From positions 404,501 through 468,500 of the forward strand of contig NC_081813.1 in NCBI RefSeq assembly GCF_030704535.1: a DNA stretch of 64,000 nucleotides. The letters run 5' to 3'. Origin of the DNA: Vitis vinifera (Eukaryota > Streptophyta > Magnoliopsida > Vitales > Vitaceae). The notes under the pieces are model-generated. The model saw nothing but the letters and a program-made list of their open reading frames with translations, made no database searches and was not told the DNA's origin. A program made the translations under genes and the position numbers. Numbering within the stretch: the stretch's first letter is position 1; each line of letters begins with the position of its first letter. Below, one piece after another: positions 10,982 to 23,507 of this stretch.

Positions 10982-12317
10982 AACAACTGAGCGCCATAAG
11001 TATTTCATTTTTCTCAATCTGTTCAGCATCGTTCACCTAGTAAAGGGGCTCATTGTTTGGTGTCTTCTGAATGAAGGTCTTGTTCGGGTAATTCAACAAT
11101 TGTTGTTTGAAGCTTTATAGGACTCTGCTCCGAATCTTGGTCAATTCTCTGCTTTGATCAAGATTTGAATTTGAACTGTCCTATATATCTTTTTGTGAGA
11201 GATTTGTCACTTGAAATAACTTCTCAATGGAGGAAGAGTAGGAATGTGTACTTCAAAAATTGGAACAAGCAGAATAATATGAGTTTCATCATTTCTCATC
11301 ATCAGATATCCAGGGATTTGCTGCACTAGTACACCTATGGAAACCCCATGTTTGAGTTTCTTTTTGCTGGTAGTTGAGTCTATTCAGGTTGCCTTTATGG
11401 TAGGGAAACCTCTATAAATCTTCTGTATTTTTTTATTGTGACTGCCCCCTTTGTATGGCAAAGAATCCTCTCCTTTTTTTATAACACTTTCACTTTTTCT
11501 TTCATCAAAAAATCATTCATTTTGATATGCACAATCATTCATTTTGATGAAGGGTGGCAATTAATATTGGTGGGTCATGTTCGTGTCGTCTCAAAACTCA
11601 AGTACTCGACTTAATAGATCAATTCAAACACAACACGAATAATTATTAGATTAAAAAAATGAACTCAAGAAATGCTTAATTATTGAACAAGTTACATAAC
11701 ATGACACATGTATAACTCATTTAATAATCAAGTCAAGTTGATCTTATTTAAGTTGATATGATGAACCTTACATGTTTATGACTTAAAATAGATCTTTTTA
11801 TTCAAAATCAAATTTTTAGTAAATCAAACATGGATTAATAATAAGTTTCGGGTTATAATTAACCTATTAAATAAGTTGATTCTGGATTATGCAAGTTGAC
11901 CCAAAAACAAGTAAAATTTATTAAATGGGTTATGCAAGTCGATATGAATTTCACTCAAATACATATATACTCAATTCAAACTCATAAAAAACGTATCAGA
12001 TTCAAGCACAAATCCTATCAAACTTTACCACCAAAGCCCATAATTCATTTGTACTCTCATCACAGCTCTGGTCCACATCTCTGGAACACTGTGTATTGAC
12101 TAATCCAATTGCCTTCTGTATTTTCACACCAAGCAGACCATCAGCCTGGCACTGGTCATGGGGCCACTGCAAGCCCCACAAGGACTCACGCCCATATGGA
12201 AAGAGTGCCAAAACTCCTTGAAAAAATTGGCTCTGGACTTAAAACTTATAAATAGCCATTGTTTTGCGCTCAACAACACAAGAAAACTTACACAGAGAAG
12301 ACAGCATCAGCTTCAAC
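10982..12317. other. Spacer between GDSL genes D and E
   Basis: This is about 1.3 kb without a gene. From about 11550 to 12010 it is rich in degenerate motifs such as GGGTCATG, AACTCAAG, TTAATAATCAAGTCAAG and GTTGACCCAA on both strands, in the style of an old non-autonomous DNA transposon. I cannot define its ends. From about 12050 the sequence aligns by eye with the promoter region of gene F (the TCCACATCTCT and TTTTCACACCAAG motifs). A TATA box, TATAAATA, lies at 12247-12254. Confidence 0.5.
12247..12254 (+). promoter_or_regulatory. TATA box of GDSL gene E
   Basis: TATAAATA lies 64 bases before the ATG at 12318. The flanking TATAAATAGCCATTG is nearly repeated at gene F (GATAAATAGCCAATG at 26625), so the two promoters share ancestry. 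Confidence 0.65.
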
Positions 12318-13804
12318 ATGGCAAGCTCCACCTTCCACTTATGTTTCCTGACCATCTTTGCTAGCCTGCTCATCCCAGCCATCTGCCATGGTCACTCCCA
12401 GAAGCCCAAAAAACATGTGCCATTGTTCGTCTTTGGCGATTCCCTCTTTGATCCTGGCAACAATATCTACCTCAACAGTAGCCACAAGGAGGCATCAGCT
12501 TTCTGGCCATATGGGGAAACCTTCTTCAAGCATCCTACCGGCAGACTTTCTGATGGCCGTTTAGTCCCTGATTTTATCGGTAAGACTGGTAACAAAGTGT
12601 GATAGCCATATATTAGTCTCACCCAACTAACCCTTCTAGATTTGTTGCAGCTGAGTTTATGAAGCTGCCATTGCTTCCACCATATCTACAACCTGGTGCA
12701 CATAGATTTACTGATGGGGCCAACTTTGCTTCTGGTGGAGCAGGTGTTCTTGCTGACACTCATCCTGGAACAGTAAGTGATCTTTCCATTCTTTAATCTG
12801 AGTTATGATTATGAAACCCACAAAGGTTCTGACATTTTCCTTTTCTTTGAAGTCTTGATTTGGGGCATTATCATTCAATGTGCTGCATTTTCTCTGTTTG
12901 ATCTTCAGATAAGTCTTCTACTGCAGCTGAGCTATTTCAAGAATGTGGTGAAGCAATTGAAACAGAAGCTAGGTAATGCGAAGACCGAGAAGCTACTGAT
13001 GGGAGCCGTTTACTTGTTCAGCATTGGTGGCAATGACTATGGTGTCTTTCAAATGAATTACCCCAATGCTTCTCTATCCCACCAGAGAGAATATGTTGGA
13101 ATGGTGATTCAAAATTTGACATCTGTCCTTGAAGTAAGAACATCCTTTTTTGAGAAGTGATGACTGTTCTTTTCCTTACTGTAAGGCTTGTAGATTGGAC
13201 ACTGAATCATGCTTTTTCTTATTATTCTTCTCCTTGCAGGAAGTCCATCAAATTGGAGGTAGAAAAATTGCATTTCAGAATGCAGGCCCTTTCGGTTGTC
13301 TACCTTTAACACGAGCTGGGACAAGGAATGGCGCCTGCGCTGAAGAACCCTCAGCAATGGCAAAACTACACAACACAGCCCTAGCCAATGTCCTGAAGAA
13401 GTTACAGACTCGCCTAACAGGATTCAAATATTCAATTTTTGATTACTACAATTCACTTGGTGAAAGAATAAACAACCCTTTAAAGTATGGTAAGTGATGA
13501 ACACAGAACACAGGTCTAGCCATTCACCATCGCTGTCTAATGCTTATTGTAATTAACGTGGTGTGAAGGTTTCAAGGAAGGCAAAAGGGCATGCTGTGGA
13601 AGTGGGGCATACAGGGAAAGCAACTGTGGGGGGCAAGGAGGAACCACAAAGTTTGAAGTGTGTAGCATTCCTGGTGACTATGTCTGGTTTGATGGTGCCC
13701 ACACCACTGAAAGGGCCAATAGGCAATTGGCTGAGCTGCTGTGGAATGGAACTCCTAATTGCACGGCACCCATCAATCTGAAGCAGCTGTTTGAACATAT
13801 GTGA
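12318..13804 (+). CDS. GDSL esterase/lipase E
   Basis: Exons are 12318-12579, 12651-12772, 12909-13133, 13240-13489 and 13569-13804, giving 364 aa. It is a predicted secreted SGNH hydrolase and first member of the E-G subclade, in which exon 3 starts with ATA and is 225 bases long (231 in A-D) and exon 4 is 250 bases long. The signal peptide ends near residue 24 (PAICHG). Blocks are [10 protein letters not shown] (Ser42), [18 protein letters not shown] and VWFDGAHTTER. An open frame extends 18 codons upstream of 12318, but the ATG at 12318 starts the signal peptide and aligns with the starts of A and G. The ending NLKQLFEHM is shared with F (NIKQLFGHME). It looks intact. The role is unknown beyond the family activity. 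Confidence 0.88.
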
Positions 13805-14974
13805 TTGTAGTAGTAGATCATCATAAAATCCTTAGAGATTCCTAGTACTTTTTCTGCTTCTGCTTCTGCTTCTTGAGATGGTTTCAGAGGTGTTCCTGAT
13901 TGATGATCACTAGTCAATAGACTATAAGTTTTCACCTATCCAGATTGAAAGTTTTTCTAAGATGAACTGCAAATTAATCTCAGACCATGAATACATGAAT
14001 CATCCAAAAACAAGTTCCAACTTCCAACAGCAAACCCAAAAGAAATATTTGATTATTAGTTCAATTCATCCATGGGGAGAGATCAAATTCAAGAACAGTG
14101 AACCCCAAGTGAATAGATAACAAATTCATTTCCCATTTAGACATGATCTCCTTATCATGACCCATGACTTCATATAGTTCACTCCATCCATGGGGAGAGA
14201 TCAAATTCAAGAACAGTGAACTCCAAGTGAATAGAAATCAAATCCATTTCCAATATTGACATGATCTCCTGATCATGACCAATGACTCATAATGACTAAA
14301 TTTCAGATATAAATGTATTTAAATTTATATTTATATTAAACCTCATATTAAATAAAAGAAAAAATTCATAATTTTATATATGTATGTATAGATTCCTTAT
14401 TGACATATTGTAAAATTGTGAGAACCCATCGAAGCTAGAACGAATAATATTTATAGATTGAAAGTGAATCATTATAAAAGGGTATCAATGCTATAAGAGC
14501 CCATGCTCGTACATCACTTACTAAATCGATACAATCTCCTCTCTGCCTTATGCCACCAAACAAGCTGACATGCAAAGCCATTTTCTATTCAAGCTGACAT
14601 CCAAAGTCATTTTCTATTTAACACACAGATGAGAGGCCACAGTCACACTTGTTTACACACGTGACCTTATTATCCCAATGCCTTACCTTTGAACTTGGAA
14701 GCCAGAAATGTTGTCGGCCAGTACCGCTGCTGCAGGGCCCCACATTTGCCCACACCAAATGGCATTTGTCTTCTTCCTCTATTGGCTGAGGCGTCCAGAT
14801 CTTGAAGTGCCTCGGCCTCTCCAAGGAAAAGAAATTATGAATTGCTTTGTCTTTATCTTTAAGAGATACTCCCTCATGAATTATATATTGGAGATGCCGA
14901 CATAAAAGAAAAGAAAATATGAATGCCCATCTTTTTATCGTTTCAGATATGCTCCTTCCAAAATTAGATACCGG
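13805..14974. other. Spacer between gene E and the nested transposons, with two tandem duplications
   Basis: There is no gene. A segment of about 110 bases (CATGGGGAGAGATCAAATTC onward) occurs at about 14071-14177 and again at 14189-14295, period 118, roughly 90 percent alike by eye. A shorter 29-bp duplication beginning CAAGCTGACATGCAAAGCC lies at 14561-14589 and 14590-14618. The rest is AT-rich. The spacer ends at the AGATC target duplication of the copia nest. Confidence 0.65.
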
Positions 14975-14979
14975 AGATC

Positions 14980-15439
14980 TGTTAAAATAACTATGGACTC
15001 ACATATGTAACATAGTTTATAATTAAGCTATTTGCATTCATGTATTTGTTTTCTATTTATTCTAAAGTATGGGTCACCTCATGTGTAGAGCCCAATACCA
15101 TATGTGTCTCAAATGATGGGCCTAAGACACATATGGCCGAATATTTTTTGAGAATGGTCCCTAAGGCATAGAAGGTATATAAGGTTGGTGTCTGTTCAAT
15201 TTCTGGAGAAATATCTTTTGAATAGACAAGAAACGCTCTCTCCCGCTTCCCATTGCTAGAGAGATTACAAAGACGGTGGTTTCCTCTCTACAGCCTTAGA
15301 AGATCCATACCTTGTTCAAAACCAAGAGATAAATGGACTTAGGTTCGTTCGTTTTCTATAAAAATGTCTAGCATAAGTTCTTCATATGATTCAACATGCG
15401 ATCCCAGTCTGTTATTGGATTTATAATGGAGTTCCCTCA
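14980..15439 (+). repeat. 5' LTR of the outer copia element
   Basis: This 460-bp repeat begins TGTTAAAAT and ends CCCTCA. It pairs with 25032-25492 at about 92 percent identity by eye. A TATA-like TATATAAGG near 15176 fits an LTR promoter. Confidence 0.9.
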
Positions 15440-15727
15440 ATTGGTATCAAAGCCAACATATTTAATCATTGAAAAAATTGCCACATTTTTTTTTAATTCT
15501 TAATGGAAATTTCTTTGTAAAATGTATTGCAATCCAATCTGTCAAAGCCCTTGATAGGCATGCAATTCCACTCCTATCATGGTGGCCCATCCTGCAACGG
15601 CGTTTTTTTCTTTTTTTACAGCGATGACGCTGCGACGCCGCCTTGCACGTTGTGGCGTCGTTTGGCACCACTGTCGATGTCTCCGAACATTGGATCCCTG
15701 CGACATCGCCTAGAGGAGGGATGGGAG

Positions 15728-16104
15728 TGTTGGGCTTTGTGGAGCCTAGTTTTGTTTGATCCGGTTTGACGACCCGACCCGAATAATATTGCATGGCTTT
15801 TTTAATGGGAGATTTATTGAGGCCTGTTGGGCTCGTTTAGCCCATTGTGGAACCACCCTTTGTAATTAGGGTTTTTTAGTATGGTAGGGTTGCCGTGCTA
15901 TATATATATAGAGAATATTGTAGCCGCTAGGTCGTACTCTGTATTCTTCCCTGATAATAGTGATATCCCTGCAACTCCGTGGACGTAGGCAAATTGCCGA
16001 ACCACGTAAATACTGTCTTGTGTGTGTGATTGTTTTTCTTTGGCGTGTGTTTTCTCTAATTTTTTTGTTTCTCACGGGTTGGGAATTCGGTTTAATTCCC
16101 TACA
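15728..16104 (+). repeat. 5' LTR of the inner copia element
   Basis: This 377-bp repeat begins TGTTGGGCTTTG and ends CCCTACA. It contains a TATA-rich stretch (CTATATATATATAG near 15899), the likely start region for element transcripts. It is identical to 20132-20508 except at one base. Confidence 0.93.
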
Positions 16105-16142
16105 ACTGGTACAGAGCCTAGGGTTAGGTTTGAGTGGGAGCA

Positions 16143-19100
16143 ATGGCAGAGGAAGCAGGAAAGGCGTCTGGAATAGAAAAGTTTGATGGCACAGACTTTG
16201 CGTATTGGAGGATGCAGATTGAAGATTATCTCTATGGGAGGAAATTGCATCTGCCTCTTTTGGGGACAAAACCTGAGAGTATGAAGGCTGAGGAATGGGC
16301 GCTTCTTGACAGACAGGTTCTAGGAGTTATTAGGTTAACTCTGTCTAGGTCTGTTGCACACAATGTTGTAAAGGAGAAGACCACAGCAGATCTGATGAAG
16401 GCTTTGTCCGGTATGTATGAAAAGTCGTCCGCAAACAATAAGGTGCATCTGATGAAGAAATTGTTCAATTTGAAGATGGCAGAGAATGCATCAGTAGCAC
16501 AACATCTAAATGAATTTAATACAATCACAAATCAATTGTCGTCTGTAGAAATTGATTTTGATGATGAGATTCGTGCTCTGATTGTCTTGGCTTCTTTGCC
16601 AAACAGTTGGGAGGCAATGAGGATGGCAGTAAGCAATTCTACAGGAAAGGAAAAGCTCAAGTACAATGATATACGAGATTTAATTCTGGCTGAGGAGATT
16701 CGCCGAAGAGATGCAGGTGAAACCTCAGGATCTGGTTCTGCCCTAAACCTTGAGACAAGAGGCAGAGGTAATAACAGAAATTCAAATCAGGGTAGATCAA
16801 ATTCCAGAAATTCTAATCGGAACAGAAGCAAATCTAGATCAGGCCAACAAGTACAATGCTGGAATTGTGGGAAAACAGGTCACTTTAAAAGGCAATGCAA
16901 AAGCCCTAAGAAGAAGAATGAAGATGATTCTGCTAATGCTGTAACAGAAGAGGTACAGGATGCATTACTTCTTGCAGTAGACAGTCCACTTGATGATTGG
17001 GTTTTGGATTCAGGAGCTTCGTTTCATACCACTCCACACCGAGAAATCATACAGAATTATGTTGCAGGTGATTTTGGTAAGGTGTATTTGGCTGATGGTT
17101 CAGCCTTGGATGTTGTGGGTCTAGGAGACGTTCGAATATCATTGCCCAATGGGTCTGTTTGGTTACTGGAGAAGGTTCGATATATTCCTGACCTGAGGAG
17201 GAATCTGATTTCTGTTGGACAACTTGATGATGAAGGACATGCAATACTATTTGTTGGTGGTACTTGGAAGGTTACAAAGGGAGCTAGGGTATTGGCTCGT
17301 GGAAAGAAGACTGGCACTCTGTATATGACCTCATGTCCAAGAGACACAATTGCAGTTGCTGATGCAAGTACTGATACAAGCCTATGGCACCGCAGACTTG
17401 GTCACATGAGTGAGAAAGGGATGAAGATGTTGCTGTCAAAAGGAAAACTACCAGAATTGAAGTCCATTGATTTTGACATGTGTGAAAGTTGCATCTTAGG
17501 AAAGCAAAAAAAGGTGAGCTTCTTGAAAACTGGCAGGACACCGAAGGCTGAAAAATTGGAACTAGTACACACTGATTTGTGGGGGCCTTCTCCGGTTGCA
17601 TCCCTAGGAGGTTCAAGGTACTACATCACCTTTATTGATGACTCAAGTAGAAAGGTATGGGTTTATTTTCTAAAAAATAAATCTGATGTATTTGTAACTT
17701 TTAAGAAGTGGAAGGTCATGGTTGAGACAGAAACAAGTTTGAAAGTAAAATGTTTGAGGTCAGATAATGGAGGAGAGTACATAGATGGAGGATTCAGTGA
17801 GTATTGTGCTGCACAGGGAATTAGGATGGAGAAGACCATTCCTGGGACACCACAGCAGAATGGTGTGGCTGAGCGCATGAACAGAACTCTCAATGAGCGT
17901 GCTAGAAGTATGAGGTTGCATGCTGGACTACCAAAAACTTTTTGGGCTGATGCTGTTAGCACTGCAGCTTACCTGATAAACCGAGGACCATCAGTTCCCA
18001 TGGAGTTCAGACTTCCTGAGGAGGTTTGGAGCGGTAAAGAGGTGAAGTTTTCACATTTAAAAGTTTTTGGTTGTATTTCTTATGTTCATATTGATTCTGA
18101 TGCTCGTAGTAAACTTGATGCAAAGTCAAAAATATGTTTTTTCATTGGCTATGGTGATGAGAAATTTGGCTATAGGTTTTGGGATGAACAAAACAGGAAA
18201 ATCATCAGAAGTAGAAATGTGATATTTAATGAACAGGTTATGTACAAAGACAGGTCATCTGTAGTGTCAGATGTTACAGAGATAGATCAAAAAAAATCTG
18301 AGTTTGTCAACTTAGATGAATTGACTAAAAGTACTGTCCAAAAAGGGGGTGAAGAAGATAAGGAGAATGTAAATTCACAGGTAGATCTGAGTACACCTGT
18401 AGTTGAAGTTCGCAGATCTTCTAGGAACACTAGACCTCCGCAGCGTTATTCACCTGTTTTAAATTATCTCCTGTTGACTGATGGTGGTGAGCCAGAGTGT
18501 TATGATGAAGCCTTGCAAGATGAGAATTCAAGCAAGTGGGAGTTAGCCATGAAGGATGAGATGGATTCCCTGTTGGGGAATCAGACATGGGAACTGACTG
18601 AATTGCCAGTAGGAAAGAAGGCTTTGCACAACAAGTGAGTATACAGAATAAAGAATGAGCATGATGGTAGCAAACGTTACAAGGCCAGATTAGTTGTTAA
18701 AGGGTTCCAGCAGAAGGAGGGCATTGACTACACAGAGATATTTTCTCCAGTTGTGAAGATGTCAACAATTAGACTTGTACTTGGAATGGTGGCCGCAGAA
18801 AACTTACATCTTGAGCAGTTAGATGTGAAGACAGCATTCCTTCATGGTGACTTGGAGGAAGACCTTTACATGATTCAGCCAGAAGGGTTCATTGTTCAAG
18901 GACAAGAGAATCTAGTCTGCAAACTGAGAAAGAGCTTGTATGGCCTTAAACAAGCTCCTAGACAGTGGTACAAGAAGTTTGACAATTTTATGCATAGAAT
19001 TGGGTTCAAGAGATGTGAAGCTGATCATTGTTGCTATGTTAAGTCCTTTGACAACTCTTACATCATATTACTGTTGTATGTGGATGATATGCTTATTGTA

Positions 19101-20039
19101 GGGTCTGACATTGAGAAGATTTATAATCTGAAGAAGCAATTGTCCAAACAGTTTGCAATGAAGGATTTGGGAGCTGCAAAGCAAATCCTTGGTATGAGAA
19201 TCATTAGAGACAAAGCTAATGGTACATTGAAGCTTTCACAGTCAGAGTATGTGAAGAAAGTTCTCAGCAGGTTCAACATGAATGAAGCTAAACCAGTGAG
19301 CACACCCTTCGGTAGTCATTTCAAACTAAGCAAAGAACAGTCACCAAAGACAGAAGAAGAAAGGGACCATATGAGCAAGGTGCCCTATGCCTCAGCTATT
19401 GGCAGCTTGATGTATGCTATGGTGTGTACAAGGCCAGACATTGCACATGCAGTGGGAGTTGTGAGCAGATTCATGAGTAGGCCTGGAAAGCAGCATTGGG
19501 AGGCAGTCAAGTGGATTTTAAGATATCTGAAGGGTTCATTAGATACATGTCTTTGCTTCACAGGTGCAAGTTTGAAACTGCAGGGTTATGTAGATGCTGA
19601 TTTTGCTGGTGATATTGATAGTAGAAAGAGTACTACTGGGTTTGTTTTTACTCTAGGTGGTACAGCTATATCATGGACTTCAAATCTACAGAAGATTGTT
19701 ACTTTGTCTACTACAGAAGCTGAGTATGTTGCAGCAACTGAAGCTGGAAAGGAGATGATTTGGCTACATGGTTTCTTAGATGAATTGGGTAAGAAGCAAG
19801 AGATGGGCATTCTACACAGTGACAGTCAGAGTGCAATTTTTCTTGCCAAAAATTCGGCTTTTCATTCAAAGTCGAAACATATACAAACAAAATATCACTT
19901 TATCCGTTATCTTGTTGAGGATAAACTGGTAATACTTGAGAAGATTTGTGGATCTAAGAACCCTGCAGACATGTTGACTAAGGGTGTCACTATTGAGAAG
20001 TTGAAACTGTGCGCAGCTTCAATTGGTCTTCTAGCTTGA
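16143..20039 (+). mobile_element. gag-pol region of the inner copia element
   Basis: The start ATG at 16143 opens MAEEAGKASGIEKFDG, a typical copia gag N-terminus. Parts in order are gag to about 16850, a CCHC zinc knuckle (CWNCGKTGHFKRQC, 16857-16898), aspartic protease (LDSGAS, about 17005), integrase (HRRLGH near 17388, then VHTDLWGP and the DNGGEY block), and reverse transcriptase from about 18550 (LDVKTAFLHGDLEED near 18820, YVDDM near 19078). RNase H comes last (ADFAGDIDSRKSTTG near 19597) and ends near 20039. It is a single gag-pol coding region, as usual for copia. It has about one break and otherwise reads well. It lies on the same strand as the host element and the GDSL genes. Confidence 0.9.
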
Positions 20040-20131
20040 GGACAGGAGGATGAGTTGTAGGGATGAGGGATCGTTTCTTGGAGGATAGCGGTTTGATGTT
20101 GGTGATTGGACTAGTCTCCAAGTGGGAGATT

Positions 20132-20508
20132 TGTTGGGCTTTGTGGAGCCTAGTTTTGTTTGATCCGGTTTGACGACCCGACCCGAATAATATTGCATGG
20201 CTTTTTTAATGGGAGATTTATTGAGGCCTGTTGGGCTCGTTTAGCCCATTGTGGAACCACCCTTTGTAATTAGGGTTTTTTAGTATGGTAGGGTTGCCGT
20301 GCTATATATATATAGAGAATATTGTAGCCGCTAGGTCGTACTCTGTATTCTTCCCTGATAATAGTGATATCCCTGCAACTCCGTGGACGTAGGAAAATTG
20401 CCGAACCACGTAAATACTGTCTTGTGTGTGTGATTGTTTTTCTTTGGCGTGTGTTTTCTCTAATTTTTTTGTTTCTCACGGGTTGGGAATTCGGTTTAAT
20501 TCCCTACA
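20132..20508 (+). repeat. 3' LTR of the inner copia element
   Basis: This 377-bp repeat is a near-perfect copy of 15728-16104. It is preceded by a purine-rich tract and followed by the GGGAG target duplication. Confidence 0.93.
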
Positions 20509-20513
20509 GGGAG

Positions 20514-21953
20514 CATTGCTGTAGGTTGTGGCGGCACCTTTGTAGCGTCGTTTCAAGCAATCGAGACACCATTATGGCGTCATTCCCAGTTAAGCGACAC
20601 CATCCAAGCGTCGTTTTGGCGCCGTTGTTGCAAGCATTCCAGCGACGTCGTTCAGGCGCCATTTCACACCGGTGAGAAGCGTCGTTTTGGGCGTTGTTGC
20701 AGGCATCCTAGCAACGCCATTACGGCATCTTTCTGTGAAGGCGTCAGCATTTCAATGATGGTGCTCTTGCGACGCCGCTCTCGGCGTCGTTGATGATTGG
20801 AGAAGATGATGCTACTTTGGCGTCATTCGGCGGTCACTGAAAACTGTTTTAGGGCCACTGTTGGAGTCGTTTGAGGATCGCTCTAGCGCCATTTTGGAGC
20901 CACTAATGACGCCGTTGTTAGGGACCTTGGGATCGTTTGGGGCTGCAGTAAATAAATTAATATATATATTATGGGATTCCTGGGTCCCAGACATATGCAT
21001 CTTTCTAACCTTTTCCCAGGTGACGTCAAATCCTAACTTTTTCCCATCAAGGTGCCCGGTGATAGGAAGTATATGCAAAGTATCCTCGATGCCTTAAATT
21101 TTCTCTAAATCCATTTATGATCTGCGGCATGCTTGCATGTATATATATATATATATACATGGGTTTATGCATCTAAAATGAATGCCTTCTCTAAGCTATT
21201 GATAATAAAGGACTGGTGGTGGTTTGATAAATAAATAAATAAATAAAGGTCTTAATGAGATTGACATGTAATCCCTCCTCTATTAAGGCATTCCAAGCAT
21301 GAATTATATTAATGTCATCTCATTGGAAATTTATTTACTTTTATTTATCTAAACTAATCCATGTTATAGGAAGATAGGCACTTGTTATGGGTTTCTCATT
21401 TAGCTTTGGTGAGAAACACTAGTATTTGAGTTATGGATTCAGTTTTAGAGAGAGAAACTCAACTGAAACCATAATTCAGGTTATTCGCATAGAGTTTAAA
21501 TAATGAATTTAGCCTTTTCTTGCTACATTTGTGTTTAATATTTTAAAATAAATGAATTATGTATATTTGTTGCCAAAGTAACTTATATTATATAATTTAT
21601 TTATTCTATAATATATAAACATGTTATTATTATATAAAATAATCGACCCAAAGGAAAATTATTTTAATATAATAATAAATGAAGTAGTCATAAATATGTG
21701 ATATATAAAGTTTATCTTGCATGTTGTATGTCAGTCCAAAGACAGGCATATTGCTTCGGTTTTATAGTTAATATTTCTAATTAATTTTGAAAATGATACC
21801 AATTACAAGTTGATATTTTTGTCCAAAGACTGAATATTAATGTTTGTGCTAGGTATTTTGTAATAGGCCCACATGCATATACATATATATGTTAAATTTT
21901 TATTTATTCATGTATGTATGATATTTTTGTGACTAATTGTGAGCTTTATTGTT
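20514..21953 (+). repeat. Leader of the outer copia element with GCGTCG-type repeats
   Basis: The leader continues here after the inner insertion (its start is 15440-15722). From 20514 to about 20940 it is unusually GC-rich for this region and repeats degenerate GGCGTC/GACGCC and GCGTCGTTTTGG words many times. The same words occur before the insertion, near 15598-15720. After about 20945 it becomes AT-rich with a TAAA microsatellite near 21226-21247. I see no coding capacity. Confidence 0.6.
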
Positions 21954-22975
21954 ATGAGTTTAGCATCTTCTATATCTGCAAATGTTAATAACATTTCTAT
22001 GTTTAATGGCACAAACTTAAAGAAATGGAAGGAGCACGTTATAATTGTGCTCGGGTGCATGGATTTGGACTATGCATTAAGAAAAGATCGCCTCCAAACC
22101 TTACTAATGCCCGCACTATTGAGCAAAGGGTTGTTATGGAAAAATGGGAGCGATCCAATCGCATGAGTCTAATGACAATGAAGCACTCAATTCCAGAAGT
22201 TATAAGGGGTGCAATACCTGAGGAAACCCGAGCTAAGACATTCTTGGACCAGATAACAAACTGATTCGCTGCAAACAAAAAGGTTGAGATAAGTACTATT
22301 CTTAGTAAGTTTGTCTCCATACGGTACAAAGGGAAAGAAAATATAAGGAAGTACATTATGATTTAGAGCTGCATCAAATGGACGTTAAAACTGCGTTTCT
22401 TAATGGTAACATCGATGAGACAATATACATGGTGCAACCGGAGAACTTTGAGTCTAATGATTCAAAGCAACTTGTATGCAAATTAAAAAGGTCCATATAT
22501 GGTTTAAAGCAAGCATCCCGACAATGGTACCGAAAGTTTGATCAGGTGATTACTTCATTTGGTTTTAAGGAGAGCATCATTGATCAATGCATATATCTTA
22601 AGTTCAGTGGGAGCAAATTCATTATCTTGGTGCTATATGTAGATGATATTCTACTTGCAAGTAGTCATGTGGAACTTTTGCATGAAACCAAGCAATTTCT
22701 ATCTAGTAAATTTGACATGAAGGATCTTGGTAATGCATCTTTTGTGTTGGGTATATAGATCTAGAGGGATCGTTCAAGAGGTATACTTGGGCTATCACAA
22801 AAGTCCTACATCGATAAGGTGTTAAGTAGGTTTGGCATGAGCAATTGTGCACCAAGAGACACGCCTGTGGCAAAAGGCGATAAATTTAGTTTGCACCAAT
22901 GTCCGAAAAATGAACTTGAGAAGAAGGACATGGAGAGGTTTCCCTATGCCTCAGTAGTAGGAAGTCTCATGTATG

Positions 22976-23471
22976 CAAGGAAGAAAATGTCGCGATATTT
23001 CAGTGATATATCGTGTATCGAAGGGTTTCGACATGATATTTCATAGAGAAATATCGGTTCTGCGATAAATCGGTGATTTAGCGATAAATCGGTGATTTAG
23101 CGATAAATCGGCTATTTTTCCCGATATATCGCATGGTCAATGCGGATCAACGAAAGTCAAACGCGCTACAGTGCTACTACAATGCCTCCCATTTGCTTGC
23201 TGCCGAGAGGATTTGAACCCCAAACCAAAAGGTTTGGGGTTCACCCGCTTACCACTTGGGCTACCTTGCCCTTTAATACATAATATGCAACAAATATATA
23301 TATACTTGAACTCATTATATAAAGAAAATATAAGAATATTTTAAAGAGCAAATTAATTATAATTATTTTATAATTAAATGCAAAGTCTTTTAATTAATTA
23401 CCAAAAATATAAAAATTATATAATTTTCTTCATAATGTTTTTAATATCATTAATAATTAATTAAATATTAA

Positions 23472-23507
<36 letters not shown>

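Larger units (their letters stand above)
15723..20513 (+). mobile_element. Inner Ty1/copia element (Tnt1-like), young and nearly whole
   Basis: This is a 4781-bp element (15728-20508) inserted in the leader of the outer copia. It has the 5-bp target duplication GGGAG on both sides (15723-15727, 20509-20513). The two 377-bp LTRs differ at only one base by eye, so insertion is very recent: on the order of 0.1 million years at an assumed 1.3e-8 changes per site per year. The primer site TGGTACAGAGCC starts at 16107. A purine-rich tract, AAGTGGGAGAT, precedes the 3' LTR. The order of domains (gag, protease, integrase, reverse transcriptase, RNase H) is that of Ty1/copia, and the wording resembles the Tnt1-94 group. 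It looks nearly whole, with about one break in the coding region. Confidence 0.93.

Noticed and set aside
11550-12010. Definite DNA transposon
   Set aside because: Motifs look repeat-derived, but no terminal repeats or target duplication could be set, so it is kept only as a note in the spacer entry.
15866-16075. Basic minus-strand frame repeated at 20270-20479
   Set aside because: It is antisense to the two LTRs of the inner copia, so its repetition only reflects the LTR pair.
23062-23110. CRISPR-like repeat array
   Set aside because: The 19-bp units are direct tandem copies without spacers, at the end of a hAT-like element in a plant genome.
23198-23272. Functional tRNA gene
   Set aside because: A- and B-box-like motifs exist, but the acceptor ends do not pair and it lies inside a transposon.
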